NCBI GenBank assembly: GCA_016617855.1
Contig: JAECUM010012954.1
Coordinates: 26,094 to 90,093, forward strand
Length of the DNA stretch: 64,000 nucleotides
Reading direction: 5' to 3'
Source of the DNA: Megalonaias nervosa
Lineage: Eukaryota > Mollusca > Bivalvia > Unionida > Unionidae
In this document: in pieces, positions 11,931 to 25,252 of the stretch
How the letters are laid out: every line of letters begins with the position of its first letter
Position numbering within the stretch: position 1 is the stretch's first letter
Made by a program: the position numbers and the translations under genes
The notes under the pieces: model-generated
Told to the model about the DNA's origin: nothing
The model's input: the letters and a program-made list of their open reading frames with translations, nothing else
Databases searched by the model: none

Positions 11931-14142
11931 GAAGTCAAGAAATACCCACCGATCCAATAGATTGCTTGTTTTTCTTGTGATCTTTTTCATTTAAAAAAAA
12001 TCCACAAATATAAGTTTCTGTAAAAATACATATAAAGCACATTGATAGGACAATTTCTTATTAAACTTTACATGGCATTTATTGGGTGATATACAATGAA
12101 ACATATTTCAGATGCTTCTTGAAGGACAATTTACTTCACTTGTATATGTGATTTTAAACCCCTGCAGGAGCCTGTTTTAGGCAGGAAATTGGATGTTTTT
12201 GAGTGGAGAGATCTCCCTTTGGACAGGCTAGTACAGCTTTTACTGTAGGGGTCTGGGTCAGGCTAGAAGTTGGACATTTCAAGTTGACAAATCTCCACAT
12301 GGTCAGGCTAGTACAGCTGGTAATGTAGGGATCTATTTTAGGCAGGAAGTTGGATATTTCAAGGGGAGGAGTAATTGGCAAGGGGCATAGAAATCATATG
12401 ATCACATGAAGTTAAGTCGCGATCTGGTGAGGGAGTACAGCTGCTGGGAGAAACATATAGAAACATTGTTATAATTTCTCTTTTCCTAACTTGAGTTGAC
12501 CAATACGAAACTTTCATTATAGTCAGAAATCTTAATTTGTCTATCAGTAAATGTCAATAAGTAACTTGAAATCTCAAGACAGAACCAAATAAAAACTGAT
12601 CAGTTAGGTAGTTAATCAGTTCTGCAGATCTCTGCATCAGTCAGTTTAGTCCAGAGTAGAGCGATTCTCATAAATGAAGTTCTCTATCGTATAAAGTAGA
12701 TTGAATGAGTTTTAATCAGTTACAGAACGGTGAAATGAGATATTGAGTTGACAAAGTGAGAACACACTTTCTGAATTCATGATGGACAGCATGAGGTGGA
12801 TAGTTGATGTAGTATTATTATTATGCAATGTCTGTAAATAAATATGCTATGGGCTATACCATGTTATGAAGTAATTCCTCAGTACACACACGTACAGCCA
12901 AAATTCCATGTTATTTTTAATTGCTAAGAACAGAATGAGGTGGACATTTGATACAGTATTATATTCATGCAATGCCTGTGAATAAATATGTCATGAAATA
13001 AAATACAGTGTTGTAAGCTAATTCTCTAGCACACACACGCACAAATATATTTATTCAGTGTCATAATAGCATCAGGGAACAAACAATTTTCCTGCAATGG
13101 TTACCAGTGCATAGAAAGCCTGTCTGTGACATTAAACAAGTTGGCTGATTGAAGTCTAGCTTAGTTGATTGACATCAAAGAATTTAAGATTAATAAACAA
13201 TTTTATATCAAAGTTACATTCATTTTTCATGAAACCTTCCAAGGCTGGAAATGTACCTAGTGAGAAACAGAAGTTAGTCCCATATTAATTTAAAAATAAA
13301 TACGAAAGAAGCAATATTTTTGAGATTGGAGGGACAGATGTTTTGACATCACTGAAGTTAGTGAGAGTAACAACCCAATAAAAGAGAATATCTTCTTACA
13401 ATACAGGTTTTAAGTTTGAAGAAAGATTATATGTGCAAAACAGCAGTTTTCATTAATTTGTTGTAACCAAGAAAAACGTATTGGGTACATGTGAATTCTT
13501 TGTCGTGCACCCAGTTTAATGCCATAGACACACTTGTTCACGTTGACAACAGTTTTAACTTTCAGATTCAAAAATTGAGCTATATAAAATGAATCTTTGA
13601 TGTTCTTTTAGCAGCCTGTTGAAATTTATTGTTTGTAAATGGTAAAATCAGATGTTTTGAATCTGTCTGAAATTCAAAGCAAATTGAATATACCCAGTTG
13701 ATGTTTTTTGCTGCCAACAAATGCATTTTTGGTAAATTACTTAAAAATGTACTTTTTATGTAACATTACTGATTCCTCATTTATATTATGATAGTAACTA
13801 TTGTTTCTATTTAAGGAATACAAACTTAAAGAAAATGTATTGGATAAATAACTCCTGTAGTAGATTTTTAATTTAAAACCAGTGACTTAATGTAAATGAA
13901 TTAAAATAAATGATAACCACTGAGTACTTTGTGTTTGATATCAAATTTTAAACCATTCCTTGGTGATAAATTACATATACAGGATTTCTGATATTTCCTT
14001 ACTATAAGGTTCTTATAAAATAATCACATTGTCCTGAGGTTCATCAATCTCACTATAAGGACATCTTTTTTTATAAAAGTACCTATGTAACTCATGGCAG
14101 GAATTATCATGGATCCCATTTTATTGCATGAGACTAAGATAT

Positions 14143-14144
<2 letters not shown>
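11931..14144. other. Intron sequence with short degenerate duplications
   Basis: Between about 12165 and 12370 the motif GGCAGGAAGTTGGATATTTC and CAGGCTAGTACAGCT recur two to three times in diverged form, so this part is an old ~130-bp tandem duplication. A pair around 12795-12850 and 12935-12990 (ATTATGCAATG/TCTGTAAATAAATATG-like) is another old duplication. No gene seen. Confidence 0.45.

Positions 14145-14198
<54 letters not shown>
14145..14198. repeat. TA microsatellite
   Basis: About 27 TA units directly abutting the MITE at 14199. Confidence 0.97.
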
Positions 14199-14200
<2 letters not shown>

Positions 14201-14384
14201 TACTCCCTTGCTATAATGCATCTTAGTATAAGATTGCCTTTGAAAAGGTGGGAATGTTTATGGATCCCATTTCATTATTTGATAGTAATATTAACTTGTG
14301 AAATACCTCAGTATAAGGTGACATTACGTTTCAGGCAGTCCATTTATTTGACTGTCATGATTAGCATAATAAGGAGGGAGTACT
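14199..14384. mobile_element. Small MITE with ~21-bp inverted ends
   Basis: The left end GGTACTCCCTTGCTATAATG and the inverted right end AGTACTCCCTCCTTATTATG agree at about 16 of 21 positions including the next base. The left side abuts a TA repeat, so the target duplication cannot be read. The GTACTCCCTT motif resembles the ends of the C-type transposons (CACTCCCTTGATAACTT), so it may be a short derivative of that group. Confidence 0.5.
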
Positions 14385-14546
14385 GCATATCTTAACAAGA
14401 TTATCTGTTTCTAAACTGTATTCAAAGTTGTAAAAAAAAATTTGAAAATGGATGCCTAAGATTTACTTTTGAAAGAATCATAAAGATCATCGAACTAAAT
14501 GATTGTTGACAGCTGTTACTGGTTGCTCCTTAAGGATGAAATAACA

Positions 14547-14757
14547 TATATACTCAGCTGTAAGATGAGTCCAACTGCAGACTTCACAGACCCAGACCTG
14601 CCATTGCATAATGCACCAAAAGTTCTTGGTCTCTGCAGTATGTTAGGAGTAATCATTAGAACAAACAACATGGATACCTATCTGTTGACATGTTATGCGA
14701 CAGCAGATCAGGGTCTGTGTCATTTGCATTCAAATTCGACATATAAATGAGTATACA
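14547..14757. mobile_element. Foldback MITE, family D, copy D3
   Basis: Left arm TATATACTCAGCTGTAAGAT, AACTGCAGACTTCACAGACC; right arm CAGGGTCTGTGTCATTTGCA ... ATATAAATGAGTATAC. Arms are inverted copies around a ~80-bp spacer. Confidence 0.75.
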
Positions 14758-15770
14758 CATTAGCAAAATATCCATCAAATTTAACTATGAATTTCTTAGT
14801 GACAGTTTGAATCACTATATACTGTTCTATAGGAAAAAATAATGAAACAGTTATTTTTTTGTTGCAGAACCATTAGCCTAAATACTTATTAATATTTCAT
14901 ATATATATGGTAATTATAATTTCTTTTATTCCTTACTAGAATACAACCCAGAATAAATTCCTTTCTGATGCATATATACAACTTTTATATCCTCCATGTG
15001 GGAAGTCACTTACCTTACCTCAGTTCCACCATGCTAAAATATGTGTTATCCCTTTCTCTGATTTTCTTACCCATACTACCTTCATGCTAAATACATAAGA
15101 TACATATCAAAAGTTGTTCTCAATACTGTCTCAATCCCCACAGATATAACTGCATATCTCTGTTGGTAATCAAGATTTTCTCAATATTGTCTCAACCCCC
15201 ATTGATAAAACTGCAAATCTCTGTTGGTAATCAAGATTTTCTAAGCAACAGCTTCACTTAGCATTTGTTATCTTTTACATCTCAGAGTTTGTTCTGATCT
15301 TTTCAATCCCTTATTCTGCTATTTTCTCCTTTTATGTATTTAGGCTTGCTCGTTCATTTCCCATCTTAAACTTTATCATGATAAGTTTTTTTATATTGGT
15401 ATATTTTTAATAGGTATATAGGCATCTGATTTTCAGGATTGTTCTTGAATAATGGATTACCCAGTCTTGACACTTTTTTAAAATATAATTCTTCAAATTA
15501 AGCTGATGACAATGAACTTCATTACATTGTATATAAATGTCATTATTAATAAAATGCATGAAGAATAAGCAAGCTTCTGTTGATACTATGCTATTTAACA
15601 AAATTGCCCCTTAGTTGTTGTACAGTTTTGTCAGGCACTTATTAGTAGCAGATTTTTGTGCTTTATAAAACTTTTTCTGATCAGACACACTTAACATCTA
15701 AGATGGCAGATAGTTAAGAGTTGATTACTTCACTTGTTTTTTCCCAAAATGCATCACTGTGATTCATACC

Positions 15771-15965
15771 ATATATATACACTTATAATGTTGGGTCCAA
15801 CTGCAAATAACATAGACCCTAATCTACCATTGCATAATGCGCTGGCAGATCAGGATCTGTGTTGTTTCTTCTAATGATTATTCCTAGTAAACTGCATATA
15901 ATATACCTAGATCTAATGGCTTGATGTCATGGCAGATTTGGGTCTATACAGTTTGCAGTTGGATC
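15771..15965. mobile_element. Foldback MITE, family D, copy D4
   Basis: Left arm TATATATACACTTATAATGT, CAACTGCAAATAACATAGAC; then GGCAGATCAGGATCTGTGTT and a further inverted block ending GGGTCTATACAGTTTGCAGT. It runs straight into the microsatellite at 15966. Partly rearranged. Confidence 0.65.
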
Positions 15966-15993
15966 GTGTGTGTGTGTGTATATATATGTAAGA

Positions 15994-16058
<65 letters not shown>

Positions 16059-16068
16059 CATACATACA

Positions 16069-16124
<56 letters not shown>
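15966..16124. repeat. Compound TG/TA/CATA microsatellite
   Basis: TG units, then TA units, a short CATA block (TACATACATACATACATA), then about 25 more TA units. Confidence 0.97.
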
Positions 16125-16126
<2 letters not shown>

Positions 16127-16132
16127 ATGGTA

Positions 16133-18062
16133 CTTTCTATACTTTATGGTTAAATTTTCACAGGATTCACAGAAAGCATGTTTAAAAAATGTTATACCCC
16201 TTGAGCCAATTTTTAAGGAAACAATATCCTTGTGTAACCTACCATTATGATTTTCTTCTTAAAGTTTTACTTTTTTTTTTTCATTTTCCTTGTTTAAACT
16301 TGACTTTATGAGAAGGTTCTTTAAGGCAGAAGCAGTACTACTTGCTGTCATCTGTGAAAAGGTTGGTCCCCCCCATATCCCCCTTTTTCTTTGTGTTAAG
16401 TACCTACAAAGTCACTGTTTTCAGCAGATAGCATGCTTTTTGCCCTAAAGGGGTTGTTTTGCCATTGTTGTTGTTTTTTGTTGTGTTTTTCGACAACATT
16501 GTACTTAAAGATTTTTGCGTCACATTTCAGCAACATTAGCCAAGGTATGCTAGTTTCAGCAAGAAAGATAGTATTGTGTACTTGCATACCAAGCCCTCAG
16601 AAATTACATGCTAATTCAGCACTGATTAGACTTTCCCTTTCATGGTTATGTTTCTTGTTTTGATATGACAGATATTTTTAAATCTTGCAAAAGAACATTG
16701 TACACAGCATTGGATCAGTTCTTTCTTACTCAAATCTTTTAACATTATTTTTATGGACAAAATAAATCATGATTAAGTTAAACTTTTTTTAAAAATGGTG
16801 TAATAGATTGCAGCTATTGTGCACAAAGAGAAAGTAGGTTACTGTGGCCTGTGCCAATAATTGGATGCAAAGTGCTTATGGTGTCTTAAAATTAAAACAA
16901 AAATAGCTATGAATTTTGTCATTTCTTGAAGTGGAGTTTGGAACTGAAGTCCTGATCACAATATATATTTTGTATAGTGTATGTATACATGTGTGTGTAC
17001 TAATTGAACGGTAATTCCAGAATTGAATTTCATTATGATTTCATGCAGTCATTGCTCTCTTTAAGAAGCAAGCTGTTTCTATTCAGTGTCTGAGATAGAT
17101 ACATAATGAAAAGAAATGAGAAGGATAGAGTTAACAATTTAGACCTTTGAGTGAGAGTTCTTGCCATGACTGGATAAAATTGTACAAATGAGTTCTGTCA
17201 TGCTAAGTTTGGAATTTAACAAGTTGAAGAAAGAAAAAAAAAATCATCTATTAGGTTAGGCATAGGTGTTTCTCCCAAGAGTGTTTATCTCCATGTTGCA
17301 TTTAATGTTCAGAGAATGAAGATTTCTTGTAAATGTATGACAAAAAGCATTGAAATTTTTTTTATTACTGATAAAATTGGTTATCAGTTTGTTTACTTTT
17401 GTCTGTTTAAATTCTTGATAAATTGCAATGTACATGTATTAATCAAACAGTTGTGTGTTATAATGAAAGACTTTGTTATCGTTAGGAAGGTGACCTAATG
17501 CTTACAAACATTTATGCTGCTTTTTAATGTGCTTAATTGTATTTCAGAATGATTCACAACTTCTCTCTTATTAAAGAAAAGGCTTTCTTTGAAATTGCTG
17601 ATACAGTTATTTGTTTTATAGCAACACTTCCAGCTCTCTAACCTGTCTGTTAATAATTTGGTCAGGAAATAAGTAGAAAATTATTCTTAATATTATAAAC
17701 TTTGTTTGAAAATATTTAAAATTGAAGACTGTCCATTATTTGGTCTTTTTTTTCAAATTAATTAACTTCTTGTTTGCCTACTCACAATCAGCAAATCCCA
17801 GGTACTGATAGCAAATAATTCTAACTATCTGCACACATCAGAGCCACATTTTAATACATGTTTATTTACATTGTCAGGGAAATATTTGAACAATAGAAAA
17901 CATATTTTTGTAGAACTTTAAATGAAACTATATCAAACTTTACATGTGATGTTTTCATTAAAATCCTTAATTTTTGGGGAATCTTTTAACTCTCATTTTA
18001 TCACTAATTATGTCATTGTTTGGGTTGAAATCCATAAAACTGTAATTGAAATCTGCAGAAAG

Positions 18063-18066
<4 letters not shown>
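16133..18066. other. Intron sequence, no feature recognised
   Basis: AT-rich. The overlapping open frames near 16396-16663 lie on both strands with no splice support. Confidence 0.5.

Positions 18067-18122
<56 letters not shown>
18067..18122. repeat. TA microsatellite
   Basis: About 27 TA units 120 bp upstream of the exon at 18241. Confidence 0.97.
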
Positions 18123-18126
<4 letters not shown>

Positions 18127-18240
18127 TTTTTTTTCAAGGGTTGAAGTTATGTACCTGTATCTGCTTCATTCTGTCTTTTCTGTTCATCTCAGTTATTCTG
18201 CTTCAGCCATCTAACCAGCTTTACTTGGTTTCACTTTCAG

Positions 18241-18436
18241 ACGTGCATCTCACCCCAAACCAATCTTGTCGGTCAATCCGCCGAAAATCACAAGTAAGGT
18301 TATAGCTGACCTGTTGAAGACGATCCCATCTTCAAAATGTTCTGCTACCTCCAATGCTGTTACTGCCGCTGCTGCTGCCACTACCAATCCTGACACTTAT
18401 AAAATGCAAAATGGTCTTTCCGCCATTGTATCTTGA
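18241..18436 (+). CDS. Candidate 3'-terminal exon of the plus-strand gene
   Basis: Preceded by a strong pyrimidine-rich acceptor (TTACTTGGTTTCACTTTCAG). Spliced directly to the exon ending at 2637 the junction codon is Arg and the frame continues RASHPKPILSVNPPKITSKV, then IADLLKTIPSS, an Ala run and a stop at 18434-18436. If the 83-nt exon at 10325 is included, the frame changes and reads DVHLTPNQSCRSIRRKSQ to a GTAAGG donor at 18294. So either this is a terminal exon of one isoform, or 18241-18293 is an internal exon of another. The 65-codon frame with sensible composition favours the first. Confidence 0.45.
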
Positions 18437-19788
18437 AAGGTGATGCACCATTTGGAAAGGATGTTTTGGGTTTTATTTCTAACCAATCAAGATATGTACA
18501 TATTATGCAAACAGCCCCTGTTCGAAACACCTTTTATATTCTTCACAGTATGTTTCTTACTTAACATACCTTTTTTTTTCAATATATTTGTACTTATTTC
18601 TCTTTATCCCCTCTTCCTTTTAACTATAATCATATCTAGCGATCTATTCCATTAACACATATATTCTGTCTGACAATTTTTATGAGTGAATAATTGGTAT
18701 ATTTATCAAGACATTTACTGCCTTTGTAAAAGACTGAAAAAACTGTATATTCCAAACTTTCCTTTATCCAAAATCTCTAATTTTTGACCAAAAATAAATA
18801 CATGCCATGTATGTTTCAAAATATTGAAAAGATTTGGCCTGTTAGATACTTGTATTATATTATCAACTTTTCTTTTCAACTAGACTTGGTTCTGATTTCC
18901 ATATCCATGTAGATATGTCTTGGAAAATGTTGTTTATTTCAACTTCAATTGTCCATTCATCTATTGATCCAGCTGAAACCCTTTCTTGTCAGCTATGTAA
19001 CTTGTTTTTTGTTTTTTTGTTTTTAAATCTGATATGAATTATCATTAGAAACTATGTATCATAACTCATTCTGGTTCTTGGATCAATTATCAAATTTAAA
19101 ATCGATGAAACACATAAACTTTGGACCACTTTCAAATTGTACTTCATAGATGACAGTATATTTTAAAATCTGAAATATCCATTTGTTCCCAAAGAATATT
19201 GCACATTATTTTACAGTGTGCTGTATAAGATGGGCAAACTACCATCTTGAAATTTTTTATTTTATTTTAGGCACTAATATGACTGCATTTTTTTTTGGGT
19301 AAGTAGTAGAAATTAAATTCTGCACAAATAGAGCATTTTTATTTTTATGTGAACAGTTTAATGTTTTGCAGTAAGTGCTCACAGTTTGCTTTACCATCAC
19401 AGTGATATATTATTCCAAATATATGCTTTAAAAAAAAGACTCGAACAAATATATTATGTCAGCTGGTGTGGGGGCTGATTTTACGACTATATATACTTGC
19501 TCAACTCAACTATAAGTTGACACTCCACCCCCTTTTTGGGGGCTACAAAAAGCTAAATTCCCTTTGACCATCCTGTAAGTCGGGGTTTAGTTTGCAAAGC
19601 CAGATGAAGGGGTGATGTGTTGTTAGAGTCAGAGTTGCACTTTGGAAAATAAACAAGTCAAGCTCGATAGATAGGAACAATAACAACAAAACCAATGTAA
19701 AATACAATTTTATTGTTGAATGGAGTATGTCATAAAGAAATTGATAACTTACAATTTGTTATAATTAAATCCATTAAAATCCACAATG
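18437..19788. other. Possible 3' UTR then unassigned AT-rich DNA
   Basis: If 18241-18436 is terminal, its UTR starts here; AT-rich with AATAAA-like hexamers (AAAATAAATA near 18790) but no distinctive cleavage site. Around 19480-19600 there is a degenerate block with TATATATACTTGCTCAACTC that may be another relic of the family D type. Confidence 0.3.
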
Positions 19789-20081
19789 CCACCTCGGATG
19801 GGGGAGGTTATGGGTTCGAACCCAGGCCAAGTCATATCAAAGACTTATAAAAATGGTACTTGCATCTGCCTTGCTTGACGCTCAGTATTAAGAGGTTAGT
19901 GTTAGGACTGGTTGACCTGGTGTCAGGATAATATGACTGGGTGAGACATGATGCTACATGTCTGCAGCATGATGTCTCAGTGCTAGACATCACTGTAAAC
20001 TGCCACACTGCAGACATCATTGTGATATGACTGGAAAATTGTTAAGGCTACGTTAAAATCCAAATCACACACATGCACACA
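19789..20081 (+). mobile_element. tRNA-derived SINE, family A, copy A1 (5'-truncated)
   Basis: Begins inside the tRNA-like head, keeping box B (GGGTTCGAACCC) but not box A, and carries the full body (AAGAGGTTAGTGTTAGGACT; CAGCATGATGTCTCAGTGCT) to the tail AATCCAAATCACACACATGC. No clear target duplication because the 5' end is missing. Confidence 0.85.
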
Positions 20082-21972
20082 CAAAATCCTCAATGTTTGA
20101 CATTTTAGATCTATTTATATGATGAATCCATGAATTAAATCATAGGTCACATACCGGTATAAAAGTTCAGAATGATCTGATGTAATACTATATGCATTTC
20201 TGAATGGAAATAGGGGCATGAAAATGTAAAAATATTTGAATTGACAGTATTGTTTGTACTGCAAACATCTAGAGTTCCCAACATTACCCCTTGATTTATC
20301 AAAATTTTTGTATGTACTGCGTATAAGACAACCTCTACTCTGCATAAATTAAATTTTCATTAACAAACATGTCAGCTTATGAGTATGTGTTATTTATTTC
20401 CTAATGCACGCTTGAATTTAATCAGCATAACTTGAAAATTTGTCTGTGATTAAGGTAATCCATTTTTGTAAAATCACTGAATACTGTGCAGCTCAAAATG
20501 ATGTGATCACTGTATTGTGATGTCATAAATGTGACATCGCTTGTTACCATGTATATTGTGATGTCATTAATGTGACATCACTGTTTACCTTGATGTATCG
20601 TATAACTGTGAACTCAGATATTGGACACCAAATGATGGCTCTTATTATATTATGACAAAAGAAAATAATCACAATAAGAGTTTTGTGAAAGAAAATTATA
20701 AAGTCAGGGAGATGTGTATGAAAACTTTGGAAATTTTAAGCAATTGACCTGCTGTAAATTGAAAGTGACTGTGCAGAATTTCTTTTGTGGAAAACTAGAA
20801 TGATCTCAATAATTGAGTCATCTGCATATCCCAGTCTTTGTGTATTTAAGAGGGATTTGGTAAGTTCCAATTACTTATTTGGTAAAAATGCTGATTGTTC
20901 TGCACATGTGAATCAATGAAATGATGAAAAACCAGAGATTTTTTTAAAAAATGCTTTTAGCAGTCACCACTTGTAAAATCCTTTCACTCAGTTGTGCCAT
21001 TCTAATTTATGTCACTATTTTCACTACACCACATTTCCATTGAAAACAGCCAAAACCTATCCAGAACACTGTTCCACAATATTCCAGTGCTGTCTGAAAT
21101 GTTTCAAAACATTGAAAGGAACATTTCCCAGATCACTTTATTCCTAGATGAAAATATAATACTTTATTGAACTGCAAACTCCTAAAAACAAAGAAATTTT
21201 AGTCCAGGCAGATTGCAGTCATGAGGGGCTTCACTGGAGTCCAGGCCCAGTAATCAGGAAAAATTGAGCACAAAAAATTTAACGCATGCTCAAATTTTAT
21301 GAATGTTCAATATCTTTGCTTTAAGTGATGTCATAGTCCTAAACATTTAAGAATTATCATCATATATAAATTCGTACATTCACGCTGAGTTTCAGTGGTA
21401 TTGAGTAACTTGTGCATAGAGTTTCATAACTATGGGGCCTGGCTCCAATTCTTCATGACAATAATACCATTGTCAGTTAGCTTTTAGATACGTTTTTAAA
21501 AACTGAGAATCGGGATCAACTGTCAGACATCCTTGAAGCAGAGGCTCATGCTAATGCGAGCCCTTTTTCCTTGCCATATAATATGAACTTTGCGTCAAAG
21601 GAAAGCATGTTCTTGAGGGAAGTAAAGAATGAAAAGTTGAAGATATGGAGGTAATTAGTTTATTAGTCTACAGTCATGAGTGCAGAGGATGGTGCGAGAC
21701 AGTGTTTTTTGCAAGAAAACCTGGTGATTGTAATAATTCAGTGATGCTGAGAAGCATTGGAATGTATGGAGAAATGAAATTTTCACTGAAAATATATTTA
21801 AAAAGTATCTAAACTGATTAAAATGATAGTTGATTGCATGATTTAGATGAACTTTTCATCAATTTTTAAATTTAAAAAGATTTTCAAAAATAACATTTCT
21901 TTATTTACATCCTCTTGATGATCTTGTATCAGACATGCTTTGTATACTTATCCCCCTGCTTATGAGAACCTA
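20082..21972. other. Unassigned AT-rich DNA
   Basis: A pair of short direct repeats around 20515-20590 (GTATTGTGATGTCATAAATG and GTATATTGTGATGTCATTAA, each followed by GTGACATC) is visible. No gene or complete mobile element recognised. Confidence 0.45.
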
Positions 21973-21986
21973 CTCTATACACTTTT

Positions 21987-22308
21987 GGACCACTTCGGTG
22001 GCCTAAGTGGCTGGAGCATCCGCCTTTGATGCAGGAGGTTGTGGGTTCAGACCCGAGCAGAGTCATACCAAAGGCATATAAAAATGGCGCTAGCAGTTGT
22101 CTCACTAGGTGCTCAGCATTAAGAGGTTAGTGTTAGGACTGGTTGGCCTGGTGTGGGGATAATGTGACTGGGTGGGATATGATGCTACATGTCTGCAGCA
22201 TGATGCTCCAGTGCTAGACATCACTATAAACTGCCACACTGCAGACATCGTAGCAATATGACTGAGATTTTTCTAAAGCTACATTAAAATCCAAAGAACA
22301 CACACACA
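21987..22308 (+). mobile_element. tRNA-derived SINE, family A, copy A2
   Basis: Full length: box A-like GGTGGCCTAAGTGG, box B-like GTGGGTTCAGACCC, body with GAGGTTAGTGTTAGGACTGG, and a (CA)n tail. A perfect 14-bp target duplication, CTCTATACACTTTT, is present at 21973-21986 and 22309-22322. Confidence 0.95.
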
Positions 22309-22322
22309 CTCTATACACTTTT

Positions 22323-22889
22323 CACTCTCCCCCCCCCCATTCCCCCTGCTCATAACACTTGAAAATAGAAATGTTTATGGTTTAGGACTGGCACAGTTCT
22401 TTATTTTCTTCTGTTCACTTCTACACCACCTTTCAAGGGGCTGTTTGCATGTGTACATATTTTGATACATAACTTTGTAACATTTAAATTGGTGCATAAT
22501 GCTTTTTCTTTCAATTTTAGAATTAATTTTTTTGTCTTCTACTAGTTAAATATTAATCAGAATAACGAATTAATTTTTCAACATGTAGATTTGTTTTGAC
22601 AGTATGGTGCAGAATACTAATTTCATTGTAAGTACAAGATGGCACATTTTTTTGTCTTTCTTTCTCTGTCTTATTTACCCACTCACATTTTCTTGAAAAA
22701 CTTTATACACTAACGGTTTGGTCAAAATTACACAAGTCACCATTTCTTTCTAAATGAATAGATTAAACACATCTATCCAACGTAACAGTGAATTACAAAA
22801 AAAAAAACATTGAGAAGTACAGTGGATTGACCATTTTATTTGATTGACAAGGGGATAGGGATTATTGTCTAGCTGGTAAATTGATATTA
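22323..22889. other. Unassigned AT-rich DNA
   Basis: No feature recognised apart from homopolymer runs. Confidence 0.5.
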
Positions 22890-23346
22890 AGGGTACACTA
22901 ATGTAAGTGTCACAGGACCTTAGCGGAACATTAAATATTCATGCTTACAGGATACATTAATGTAAGTGTCACAGGACCTTAGGGGAACATTAAATATTCA
23001 TGCTTACAGGATATATTAATGTAAGTGTCATGGGACCTAGGGAACATTAAACATTCATGCTTACAGGATACACTAATGTAAGTGTCATGGGACCTAGGGA
23101 ACATTAAATATTCATGCTTACAGGATACATTAATGTAAGTGTCATGGGACCTAGGGAACATTAAATATTCATGCTTACAGGATACATTAATGTAAGTGTC
23201 ACAGGACCTCAGGGGAACATTAAACATTCATGCTTACAGGATACATTAATGTAAGTGTCATGGGACCTAGGGAACATTAAACATTCTTGCTTACAGGATA
23301 CATTAATGTAAGTGTCATGGGACCTAGGGAACATTAAACATTCATG
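22890..23346. repeat. Minisatellite, 57-59-bp unit, about 8 copies
   Basis: The unit holds CATGCTTACAGGATACATTA, ATGTAAGTGTCA and GGGACCTAGGGAACATTAAA. Two variants alternate: CACAGGACCTTAGGGG (59 bp) and CATGGGACCTAGG (57 bp). Since 57 is divisible by three, a repeated 19-residue open frame appears on the minus strand (22979-23227); this follows from the period and is not evidence of a protein. Confidence 0.95.
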
Positions 23347-23692
23347 ATTCAGTTGTGAAATACTGGAACAAAGAGTTGCAAAATATTGTAACTATGGAAC
23401 CTGTATCAATCAAGGTCAAAAAAGCTAGTGAAATTTGGGGGATAAAAAAGAATCTCATTCATGAACAAACAAAGGGCATTGATCATATAGATTTAGGTGG
23501 TATGTTGCTGTTTCCTAGAAATCAGCTGAATCAAAGTTTATTTTTAAAATCTTCCTTTGTATCAATTACTTTGTTATACATTCCTTGAGCTTAATTGAGA
23601 TCATACTGGATTTGAAAAACTTTGACTTTGTTCTCTCATGAAAGACTGCTCCGTCTGAGTGATTGGAGGCAATTTTGTCTGGCATCAAAATA

Positions 23693-25250
23693 CACCACTC
23701 CCTCAATAACTTGCGCTCTGATAACTTGCGAACCCGCTTATAACGTGGGGTCATGCATGGATCCCATTTTTTAAACCAGAAAATACCAATAAACTGATCC
23801 CTGTTTGTTGAACTTGAAGAAAATCACAATCAAAATTAGTAACGGAAACTTTGATATATCTCTCGTTTTATTGTCGAAAATGGTAGATAGGACCTGAAAT
23901 TTTAATCAACGCTATGAAATATCAACTTTAAAAAAAGTCATAAAATTTTACTACATTTTCTTTCCAAACGACCTTAGTACTCTGTAATTAACGATATTCA
24001 AGGAAACTTCAGTCAGTGAAAATGTCACTTATGCCTAATGGAGGCAGTACTTTAATAAATAAATACCAATTAAATAATTTTTTTGTCAATTGAAATTTGT
24101 GTTCTAGTTCTATCATTTAGTTCAGTTTAAGTGTAATCATCATAAAATGCAATGTGTCCTTTTTTAATTAAACATAAAATGTGTCAAGCTACTGTAACAG
24201 CTATGTCCGTGAGCGTTTCTCTGAGAACCTAATTAAGTGCCGACCGTGTTTTGATATCGGACTAGCGGAAGCATTTGTTGTATTGTTGCACTAAATAAAA
24301 AGCGGGCCTACTTTTCTGTTATCAGGTTAATTGCATCTTTTGAATCAAATAAAGGACTAGGTGGAATAAACAAAAAAGTTAAAAGGCATACAAATCTTAC
24401 ATGCTTAAGAACCAGCGGCCTTGGGTAACTCAATTCAATCAATCAATTGAACACTGTTATAAATGTTATTGTGTATGTTACTAATTAAACTACCTTAAAT
24501 TAACCTACTCAATCATGACTGATTTAAGATAGCAAGGCAACCAAGCGAAATGAGTACTTCATAAAATAAAGAGCTTTGTTTCATAGGAACGGACCATTGT
24601 GGAGAAAACGAGTTTCAGAGTATTCCTGAATTTGCTTGTACAGATATCCTCAAGGATGATAAGAAGTTTTCGCTGTTACTGGCAATGAAATCACGGCATC
24701 AACATTGTACAAACTGAACAATTCAAAAAGTGAGTTTTGACATAGACGATTTTCTCACGATATGTTGAGGTTTTTTTTATAAAAAGGAATCTTGTTTAGT
24801 AGTGTATGAACAGTTAGTCTGGTTCCCTGCTTTGTTGAATCCTTATTTTGTAAAATACTATACACACTACTTCGGGAATGAGACTAGTCAACAAAACAAA
24901 AAGCCGTGATGTAATACATGAATGTTTACGCATGCCGTGTTGGTTGTTGAAACTAGTTGGAATAATGTTATCAATCTTTCAGATGTTGGACATTTTGAAA
25001 ATAAATGTAATTTATACAGAATAATGCACAACTTCATCAGAAAACGCGCTTTATTGACAATTATTCTCGACGCGATTATAAAATGAGGATTCTTGTCATT
25101 CAACAGCCCAGTCCCCCCCCCCCGGCTCAAACCCCGCGGTTCTCTGGATGTCTAGCAGATTTTTTTTAGGTCCCTTGGTAACTCGCGCCCTCGCTTATAG
25201 TGCGGTCTATGTTTTTGGATCTCAATGTGTGCAAGTTATCAAGGGAGAGG
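23693..25250. mobile_element. TA-flanked DNA transposon, copy C2 (uninterrupted)
   Basis: Left end CACCACTCCCTCAATAACTT, right end GCAAGTTATCAAGGGAGAGG, with TA at 23691-23692 and 25251-25252. Similar along its length to C1, including the block with CTTTCAGATGTTGG and GAAAATAAATGTAATTTATA. A shared short minus-strand frame (24888-25130 here, 5072-5257 in C1) differs in length and start, so it is probably not a gene. Non-autonomous. Confidence 0.85.
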
Positions 25251-25252
25251 TA

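Noticed and set aside
15921..16250. 109-codon frame rich in Tyr-Ile
   Set aside because: Translation of a TA microsatellite.
22979..23227. 82-codon repetitive open frame on the minus strand
   Set aside because: It is a consequence of a 57-bp tandem repeat whose length is divisible by three.
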